NCBI GenBank assembly: GCA_036897625.1
Contig: JAYMTA010000552.1
Span: forward strand, 1-26,916
Direction: 5' to 3'
Source of the DNA: Pelargonium cotyledonis
Lineage: Eukaryota; Streptophyta; Magnoliopsida; Geraniales; Geraniaceae
Length of the DNA: 26,916 nt
In this document: one piece after another, positions 1 to 8,700 of the stretch
Layout: every line of letters begins with the position of its first letter
Numbering within the stretch: the first letter of the stretch is position 1
Program-made: the position numbers and the translations under genes
The notes under the pieces: generated by a model
Seen by the model: only the letters and a program-made list of their open reading frames with translations
Database searches by the model: none
What the model was told of the DNA's origin: nothing

Positions 1-1253
1 CCGGCGAATGGAACACATAGGTCGACGGAGCTCGACCTCTCCACGGGCTTCCTCTCTCTCTCTCTCTCTCTCACGCACAGATCTGGAGGTTGAAGAAGGT
101 AAGGTTTTGTTTTTTTAATTATTCTTATTATTATTATTCTTCATATTATTATTTATATTTTAAACAATCCTCCAACCAAAACGTGACACTAGATAATTAT
201 ATTTGTTTTTGAATTATTTTAATTTCCACGTCAGCCATTTTAACGGCAATTTTAACGGAACCTAACGGCAGTGACCATTTGAGTTTACTTTTTGATAGTA
301 CGGGGACTTGTATGGTCCATTTTAAAGAACAGTGACCAGTTCGGTCCATTTTGTGATAGTACAAAGACGAAATATGTAATTAATCCTATTATTCAACTAG
401 CAAAACTCGATTGGTATACAACATACTCGTTGCTTATGTTGCCTCTCTATTCTATACATCGTCATTTCTCGTCCTCCAAATATGTCAAATTAGTATGACA
501 ATAAGAGCGTGTGATTTAAATTTAGAAATTGTGACGCCGCATCCAACCATACATATAAATAATTAATCAAATCATTAAATGTTACGTACAAAATCATAAG
601 TCGAGAGGATGAATGATATTATTACGACACATGACATCTGAGTGTCATGTCGGCTTCCTTCCCAAAAGCGGAACTCTCGGCCAACAAAGTACCTTCCAAG
701 ACTACCAAGGAACCCCACACCAACAAACAGAGCCTCCACCTTTGAGAATCTAACCATTAACAAAACTCTTTGAACGTAAATGAATTTCCAAAAGCATCGC
801 ATTTGACCCCATGCCGTAACCTTGTAGCAAATGTGTGCTTCAAAGACTTCCTTAAAGATTTTCATGTCCATACTTAAGTCGAGGTCTTATAGTAAAAGCA
901 AGCTCGTAGAAGTTTTCATGTTCAACCCCATGAAGCGACAACACAACTCCAGGTTGCTTCTTTATAGAAAATGCGAGATTCAAAGAGTTTATACTTGATG
1001 TCCCGACCACATACTGAAAGTAGTGATTCGTTCCGGAGTCCAGATAATTCAACTCCAAAGAAAACACGACATTTTAGAAAAAAAACAACACTCATTTTCC
1101 TACTCCTCAACATTCCCAGTAGCCAAACAGGAGATTAAGTTGACAGTTAGACAGGACGATTTCCCCGCCAAAACCCAAAATAACTACTCTTTCCTTTGAC
1201 TGTTAGGTCTCTCTCCCACACCTTCCCATCTCCTCTCACCTTCTCTGCTCTTC
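1..1253. other. Intergenic region, no gene supported
   Basis: No intact gene is recognisable. Positions 1-98 are GC-richer, carry a CT run at 52-72, and end at a good splice-donor context (GAAG|GTAAGG) near 98, so this could be an untranslated leader exon of a transcript. About 225-370 has the look of a degenerate intergenic repeat, with TTTTAACGG motifs and two similar GGTCCATTTT blocks. About 575-1113 has overlapping minus-strand open frames that change frame several times; I cannot assign them to a family, and they may be a decayed gene fragment. AT-rich DNA fills the rest. Confidence 0.5.
52..72. repeat. (CT)n microsatellite
   Basis: This is an uninterrupted CT dinucleotide run of about 10 units just upstream of a possible splice donor. 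CT-rich tracts are common in plant 5' leaders. Confidence 0.9.
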
Positions 1254-1373
1254 ATGACCATCCTTAACCTAACCATCATGTGCTCTATGGACCATGGAAA
1301 ACCCCACAGAACCATCTCCAGACACCCATATCGACGGCCCAGATTCACCCACCTCACCACCACCCTCCGATGA
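1254..1373 (+). promoter_or_regulatory. Overlapping upstream ORF ahead of the coiled-coil gene
   Basis: Three ATGs at 1254, 1278 and 1287 share one frame, which is not the frame of the main start at 1294. That frame stops with TGA at 1371-1373, so it overlaps the start of the main CDS by 80 nt. The main ATG has the strongest initiation context (ACCATGG). If the transcript begins upstream of 1254, this uORF could lower translation. If it begins downstream, the uORF does not exist in mRNA. Confidence 0.4.
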
Positions 1374-3417
1374 CCACCTTCTTCTCGCCGAGCTCGAAGC
1401 TCTCCGGGAATTGTACCGGACCCTCCAATCGAAATCAACTGCTCTGGAGGAGGATCTGCTCATCGCCCAGAACGAAAGAGACGAGGCGACCGGTCGGAAC
1501 GCCGATCTAGCGAAAGTGGTTGCCGAATTATCGGCCGAAAGAGACGAGGCGACTGGTCGGAACGCCGATCTAGCGAAAGTGGTCGGCGAATTATCGGCCG
1601 AAAGAGACTCGTTTCGCGAGGAAATCGATGGGCTCCAAGCGTCAGCCAGAGAAAAGGAAGCTGAGTTTGCGAATAGGGTCAACGAGGAGTCGAAGGAGAA
1701 GGAGGAGCTCAGGAACGAATTGGAGGGTTTCAGGGAGAGAGTTGAGAATTTGGAAGCTGAGAAGGAAAAGAGAATTGGGTTTTTGTTGAAAACCTCTGAT
1801 TCGATTAGGTCTGTGAAGGAGTGTTTGGTGAAAGTGATTGAGACTGTAGAGGGCGAGAAGCTGAGTGATGAAGTTGATGTCCATGAGCATGAGTCTGTGG
1901 AATTGGAATCGGAAACCGAATTGGGCTTGGATGAGGAATTGAGGGCAATTTGGGAGGAGCTAATGGCGATTAAGAGGCTTGCAGGTGTGGCAGAGTTGAA
2001 AGTGTGTGATTACAGGGAAATGAGGAAGAAGGAGAAGAAGGAGTTGGAGGATAGTGTAGTGAGCTTGACGGAGGAGAATCGGGACATTAACAGTTTGCTC
2101 AGAATTGCATTGGTGGAGAAGGAGGCAGTGGAGAGGAGTTTGAATAAGCTGAAGGGCGGGGGTGACCAAAAGAGAGTGGCTTTGTTGCAAATAGCGGAGC
2201 GAGGGTTGCAGAGAGTTGGGTTTGGTTTCATGATGGGAGGTGGGCCTATTGAGCAGCCATTGGATATTTCCAGCAGCGCTAGTATGGGGAGCAAGTCCGA
2301 CAGTAGTGAGTGTGACGAGGAGGTTGTGAGTCTGGTATGGTCTGCATCTTTAACATCCGTTTCTTGCTGGTTTTCTTTTCGGGTTTACTGCTGTGTATAG
2401 AATATGAGCTTATTGGAAAAGACTTAGATTTTGTGATCGAATTGGGTTATGCATGATGCATAGAGTTGTGGTGAAAGTTTAGAGTCAGCTCAGATGCATA
2501 GAATAGGAAATAGAAGTGCTTCAAGTTATTGGAAAAGAGGCAAACAGAACTTAGATTATCACTATAGATCAAACAGTCTTGATTTGCTATTCTTTGAAGC
2601 TAGACACCTCAATCCGCTGCGGATAAAATATGTCTAGAGAAGAAGGAGTCTGACCACGTAGGTGTTGTAACTTAGCCTTTTATGTTATGCACAAAGTCGA
2701 CTAGTTGATAGTTACCGAAGAAAACCTTCCAAAGAGAAACTTACATATATGGCACAGTTGTTGGTTTGCTCTAAACGCTTTTTCTTAGACTAGACACCTT
2801 GGTTTGTTGCTAGCATCTCAACAATAAAGTTACCTCCCTGTACAGTATCATAGGCAAGGCTGAAGCATCATTTCCTTCTGAAATAATTTTTTAGTGCCAC
2901 AAAACTGCCAGAGGCAACAAGTAATGCAAAAAAACATGGGTCTTCTGCATGTGACATTTAATCATCAGAAACATCAAATATCTTAAAAGTTTCAATTGCT
3001 ATAAAGTTATGCTACAATATGATTAGCTAACATTTGAGGCATCAGTTCCTTGCTGAACGACAAATATTTTTGGGTATTTCAAATGTTTAAACAAGTCATA
3101 AAAATTAACATTTCTTCTTACAAGTGGGTAATAGTTTGCTTCTCTGATTTTCTCATCAGGCCTCAACAGTGGAAAGGATAATGAAGAATTTACGGATGGA
3201 AATATCTCAACTGAGAAGAGCTTTGGAAGAATCTAGGTAAATCTCCATCAGATAGTAATGCTATGCCTGTATATTTTGCTTTACATCATATTATGCTGTA
3301 TGTTATGATTAGAATAACAAATCAAGGCTAAAATGGTTCCTAAAAGGGAAGACACAATTATCTATGTTCTGTTACTAGATGATAGCTGAGTGATCATCTA
3401 TGTATTACTGGTTACTG

Positions 3418-3482
<65 letters not shown>

Positions 3483-4836
3483 ACAGCTGAGTGATCATCT
3501 ATATTCTGTCACTATATGATAGCTGAGTGATCATCTAAAAGGGAAGACACAATTATCTATATTCTGTCTCTATATGATAGTTCACATATATTTTTTTTGC
3601 AACCCCTGAACCCTTTCGGTTTTGGATCATTAATTATGTGTTGTATGCCAGGTCAGATAATGAGCGCTTGCAGAGTCTTACTGAGAAACAAGCTGAACAG
3701 ATTGCTGAAAATTCAATGTACATTAAGGAGTTGGAAAACAGGGAGAGGGTGCTGGTTCAAAATGTAATTATCCTTTATCAAGAAATGGGATTGCTGTCCT
3801 TTGCCTGATCTTCAATTTCTGATTTCTATTTTTCTTCCCTCATTGCAAGGTTGAAGAACTCTTGACAGAAATAAAAGAAACTGAAGCAGAAGTTGTTAGA
3901 TGGAGGGAAGCATGTGAATTGGAAGTGGCAGCTGGGAAAACTGAGATTGATGAGCGTGACAAAGTGGTAAATTTCCTCCCTTTTCCATCTGACTTTCCTT
4001 CATTTAGCCTTTTTGCATTAGTTGTAGCTTAGAGTTAGAGGTATCCATTTCTGAGTGTTCTTCCTTCCTTAAGTCCCCATGTGAATTCGAAGTGGAAGCT
4101 GGAAAAACTGAGATTGATGAACTTGACAAAGTGGTAAATTTCCTCCCTTTTCCATCAGACTTTCCTTGATTTAGCCTTTCGGTATTAGTTGGAGCTTAGA
4201 GTAGGTATCCATTTCTGAGTTTGCTTCCTTCCTTAAGTCTTCTAGTTTGTCACCTCCCCGAGGATAAACAAAATGAAATGAACTTTTAAACTCAAGCAGA
4301 ACCTCTCGTCATGCTTGAGTGCTTTCATTTTGAACCACAGTGCTCATAAGAAGTCAGTGAGATTAGCACAATCACCAAAGATACACTGACCAAAGATCAT
4401 TGTTTCTTTGTTACATTTTGAGATAGATGCAATAAGTTGTTCCTTTTGCATAAAAGTTTGAGTTTTGATTGCTGATCAACTGTTGTTCCATTAGGTTGCT
4501 ATTCTCAAACAAGAATTGGAGAAAACAAAGGCAGCTTTGGACATATCAAATGGCAAATTAAAGCTTAAAGAAGAACTAGCATCTGCTGCCATGGCTGCAC
4601 AAGCAGCAGCTGAGAGGTCTCTGCAGCTTACCGACAGCAGAGCTGCAGGACTTCGCGCGCGAATTGAGGAGCTAACAAGACAACTAGAAGAAGCCGAGAG
4701 TAGAGAAAGAAATAGCCGCAGAGTAAGGCACATATGCTGGCCATGGCGAGCTCTTAAAATGAACGCTGCGAATAATGCAAACACTATGCGAAATGTGAAA
4801 CGAATGCTGCCTGAGATGCAAGCCTTGCTTCATTAG
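1294..4836 (+). CDS. Coiled-coil protein, At3g49055-like (5 exons)
   Basis: The product is a long acidic coiled-coil protein resembling the plant 'uncharacterized protein At3g49055' family; its molecular role is unknown to me. Exons are 1294-2334, 3160-3236, 3652-3763, 3850-3966 and 4495-4836. All junctions keep phase and give 562 aa. The start is the first ATG of this frame, in strong context ACCATGG. After a Pro/Ser-rich leader (about 1-30), heptad-like Leu/Glu/Lys sequence covers most of the length. It includes a 21-residue tandem repeat at about residues 61-102, and an acidic/Ser linker around 330-345. The last exon has an Ala-rich helix followed by a basic tail with a CWPWRALK motif. An alternative exon 1 donor at 2323 is also in phase. 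Intron 1 (825 bp) is featureless. Introns 2 and 4 carry repeats listed separately. The family match is from memory; exon phasing is directly visible. Confidence 0.85.
1474..1599 (+). repeat. Two 63-bp in-frame tandem copies inside exon 1
   Basis: Units 1474-1536 and 1537-1599 differ at only a few bases. Each encodes 21 residues (ERDEATGRNADLAKVV-x-ELSA). A third partial start (ERD) follows. Twenty-one residues equal three heptads, so coiled-coil register is kept. Confidence 0.95.
3342..3585. repeat. Compound (TC)n(AC)n microsatellite inside a duplicated block, intron 2
   Basis: A TC run at about 3420-3458 passes directly into an AC run up to about 3485. It is flanked by near-copies of the same sequence: 3342-3401 and 3537-3585 share AAAAGGGAAGACACAATTAT, and AGCTGAGTGATCATCTA recurs before and after the microsatellite. 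The block lies wholly in the intron 3237-3651. Confidence 0.9.
3911..4238 (+). repeat. About 165-bp tandem duplication spanning exon 4 end and intron 4
   Basis: Unit 1 (3911-4074) holds the 3' part of exon 4, its donor and the first part of intron 4. Unit 2 (4078-4238) repeats all of this with scattered substitutions, including a GTGGTAAATTTCC donor. The copied exon piece remains an open frame in the same phase as exon 4. See the finding on a possible cassette exon at 4074-4133. Confidence 0.9.
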
Positions 4837-5712
4837 CATACACTGTATGACAAATCAAAGCCATTCCTGTGTGGAATATGAATATTCTGTATCCACCTTC
4901 ATTTACTTTCCTCTTGAAATAGAACTGTATAAAGTGTATCTTTCATATTTGACATCAAGAAGCTAATCTTTGAGCATTTTAGAAGATTTGTCAACATCTC
5001 TTCCCTTCTTTCTTGCTAATATATAACAATTCAACATCAAGAGGTGATTTACATGGAAAATGCATTCTTCTTAGGGCTCTAGAGCTGACAATTTGTGCCG
5101 TGACATGACACAAATTGTGATCTGTGTCATGTCAAATTTACGTTAAACCTCCAAAACATGCACACTAAAGGTATAATTGCAAATTAATCACAATAACGCG
5201 TCAAACGTGCGTGCAAAATGTGTTGGATAGTGTAGTGTCTAACGTGTTGAGTTGTGTTCAAAAATTGTCAACACAACCCATATAGTTACCGCACCAAACG
5301 TGCCGCGTTTGTGTTTTGTATTCATAAATGTGTGTCGTATCCGTCGGCACGAATACTAAACGTGCCATATTCGTGTTGAGTCGTGGAACACTCAGATAAC
5401 ATTCAGTACAATGTGCACACATGAATTCTCTGTATGAACATAAAATAATAAAATAATATCACATTTCAAGGCAAACAGAACAAAGTTACAAAGCAACTTT
5501 CATGTTTGCTGCTTGTACAAGTTGTGACTCAACCTTCACACAAGTCTCATCCAAATCTTTAAAGGTTCACACACAAACACACACATATATGAACATTACA
5601 ACATATCCAAAATAAACAATTTTCACTTCTTCCACCACATTTTCCAAAGCTCAAAACCTTATTATCCTTGGTTTTATTTTGACTCTTATACCATGATTCC
5701 CATCATACCAGG
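4837..5712. other. Spacer between convergent genes with repeat-derived sequence
   Basis: This spacer holds the 3' ends of the coiled-coil gene (+) and the kinesin gene (-). About 5080-5400 looks like an old repeat insertion. It is rich in GTGTC/GACAC and CGTGTT-type words, begins with GAGCTGACAATTTGTG, and resembles the start of the element in CWC15 intron 6 (20500). About 5560-5590 has a short CA-rich run. No open reading frame of note is seen. Confidence 0.5.
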
Positions 5713-8700
5713 CTAGTTGAAAATACCCACAGCTACATTTCTCATCATTTCCTTGATCTGGAAGACAAAAACAAATAAAGCAATCATCATAAATTTGTAG
5801 CATGAAATGGAGTAGTTTATACGAACAATAAGATATACACACCTGCTTTCCAGAAAGCCCGATATCCTTCAAATCATCGAGCTGAGAAGCAAAATGCAGA
5901 TATTACTTAGTTTATATGCCAAAACACAACAAACACTTCGAATTCAATTGTAATTGCTTACACTCTGAAAGGGCTCTATATTTTCGGCTCGAAGTTCAAG
6001 AATGTAGGTAGCTCTCTTCTCTCCAATTCCCTATACAATAGTCAATACCATCAAATAGTGAATATGATACGGCGTATACATTAATTTTATAATTGTTAGA
6101 AATGATCCTTTCTCCTTACCTTCAATCCTTTCAGTTCTTCTCTGTTAATGGCCAGAAAAAAGAAAAGGAAAGGGTTAGAGTTTGTAAACAATGATTTGAA
6201 GAACATTGCAAGGGTATGTAGATCGCAGGAAAAATTATAAACAGATAAGCCGAGATCTCAATCTAATTTTTTTTAGCTGAAGAAATTATGTATCTAATTT
6301 CCTTTTTTTCTATACATAAAATCAATTTAGTTTGTTGTATGAACTCTGAGCAAAAGTCGAAAAAAAGACAACCCATACATCTCAGAGTCGAGTAAGGACA
6401 AAATGGCCACTGGAAAAGTACAATTAGTATAGAAAATTACTTACTTGGTAGCAATGTTTAAGAACCTAAGAAACTCTTGGACAAGGGAATCCTACGAAAA
6501 AAACAAAAACAATAATTAACTTGAATTCAGATATATAGTAACCAAATTAGAATGTTATACGCAAAATGGTCGCACCTTCATTCCGGAGCTGCGCATGCTG
6601 AAGGTCTCCCAAGGGCTTTTAAGATCAGCAGCATCCCATTTCTCATTGGCTTTCATGCTATAATCAAGAATCGGAGTTTTTGGTTCCACACTATCAACAG
6701 AGGAGAATTGGTTTTCTAGTGGCCCCTTTATGGACAATGGAGTTAAATAGAGTGACTTCAAGTTATTTGATAACTCCCGCAATCTCACACTTAGTGGCGG
6801 TGATCCACCTTCATTAGCAATTGAACCCTTGTTTTCTTTGTCAAAGTAATTGTCATCTATAACATAATAGATAAATAAAAATTTCAGTGAAACGTAAAAT
6901 TTGCACTATAATGAATTAGCTTCAAGGAAAATGAATTTTGCTTACCATCTTCAATCAATGGTAAATCTTTTGTGTCACCAAGAGTTGCGTCTTCATGATT
7001 GACATCTTCAATCAATGGTAAATCTTTTGTGTCACCAAGAATTGCATCTTCATGATTGACCTCCTTGCCTTGCAGATAAATGTCCTGAAAAACCAGTCAA
7101 GATTTAAATAAATAGAATCTTGTGGATCAATAGCTTCATACAATAATTGAAATTAGTACATCCTTTCTAACTGAAATTGTCACGAGATTCAAAAATGAAA
7201 TTGACTGGGAAAAGTTCAATATCAATTTGACCAACTCCTAAGGAACTTTCATGCCGAAGGCAACAATTGAGCTGAATCACAGTTCTCAAATTGTTATTTT
7301 CTAGCCAAAAGGAGCAAAATGGAGGGACTCCTCTGTAGCCTTTGTAAGAAAAAGACATAGGATAATACCTTTTCGACAACAGAAGTGGTTTCCATATCCT
7401 TTTGAGCAACTACTAAAGAACTTTCCTGCAAAAGCATCAACTAAGCTGAATCACTGTTTTCGAATTGTTATGTTATAGATTGTGGAGCAAAAAGGAGGGA
7501 CTGTTGACTTCATAACAATTGAAATGAACTTTTCAAGTCGAAAAAGGATCTCAGACAATACCTCTTCGACAACAAAAGTAGTTTCCATATCAGTTTGAGT
7601 AACTGTTAAGGAACTTCTCTGCATAAGCATCAATGAAGTTCAGTCACTGTTTCCGAGTTGTTATGTTATAGATTGTGGAGCAAAAAGGATGGACTGTTCA
7701 CTTCATAACAATTGAAATGAACTTTTCAAGTCGAAAAAAGATCTCGGACAATACCTCTTCGACAGCAAAAGGAGTTTCCACATCATTTTGAGCAACAGTT
7801 AAGGAACTTCCCTGCATAAGCATCAATGAAGTTCAGTCTCTGTTTCCAAGTTGTTATGCTCTAGTTAGACAAAACGGAAAAGAAAGACAATACCTCTCCT
7901 AGAGGAACAGTTGTGTTGGTAACAATTGAAATGGATTTTTCCTGCAGAAAATAAGAAGGCATTATCAGTATTCGAGTAAAATTTCACAAACATGATTTGA
8001 AATAACGAGCAACTCTCTACATCAGGATTTCGAATGACAGAATATTAATAAAGATCAAAGGAAAAGTTTTAGATCAAATTACCTCTTCTTGAACAGACGA
8101 TACCTTGGTTGAAGTTCTATCCAATGATAAATTTGCCTACATGGAGTAAAATCAGGTCTTAGGTGAGTGAGGGACGAAACTCTTTGTATTTCTTTTTCAT
8201 TAATAGTGAACACCTCGTCATTGACCAGATATACAAGTTCCAATCAATAAAAAGGCCTTATTTTCCTTAATAGTTGACACCTCAACAGTTTCCAGACCTT
8301 CCTTGGCATTTACAGTAGCCACCATATATTTAAAAGGTTGGTCCAAACTCCAAACAAAAAAAGGTTTTTAATCATTGAAGGGTATAATTTTCTTTGCATA
8401 GAATCAACAAATTCATATAGTAACATGACAATGATCAGTTAACCTTCTTTGATTTGGTTGATTGAGTGGCTACATCAACTTTGGAATGATCAATTGCCTT
8501 CTTGGATTTGGTTGAATGAGTGGCTTCATCAACTTTGGAATGATCAGCTACCTTCTTGGATTTGGTCGAATGAGTGGCTTCATCAAATAGTTTCCTTCAA
8601 GTAATAAAAGAACCAAAAAAATTAAGTGAAAACGTAATCAAGGAGAGGATTTAAATTTATATACATAGCACACCTTAAAATTCCGTACCTTGCCTTCATT

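Noticed and set aside
575..1113. Overlapping minus-strand open frames of 63-98 codons
   Set aside because: Frames overlap and switch, no family is recognised, and there is no convincing start or splice structure. At most this is a decayed fragment.
1269..1682. Long minus-strand frame with Ser/Ala-rich repeats
   Set aside because: It is the antisense of the coding exon 1 repeat of the plus-strand coiled-coil gene; its repeat is the same 63-bp duplication.
4491..4784. Minus-strand frame of 97 codons
   Set aside because: It is antisense to the last exon of the coiled-coil gene, which has the better splice and family evidence.
7167..7409. Minus-strand 80-codon frame
   Set aside because: It reads through intron sequence and the dead exon copy of the kinesin array; not a separate gene.
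7369..7941. Regularly spaced repeats considered as a CRISPR-like array
   Set aside because: Units are about 193 bp, contain in-phase exons with splice sites, and lie in a plant kinesin gene; spacers are introns of the same origin.
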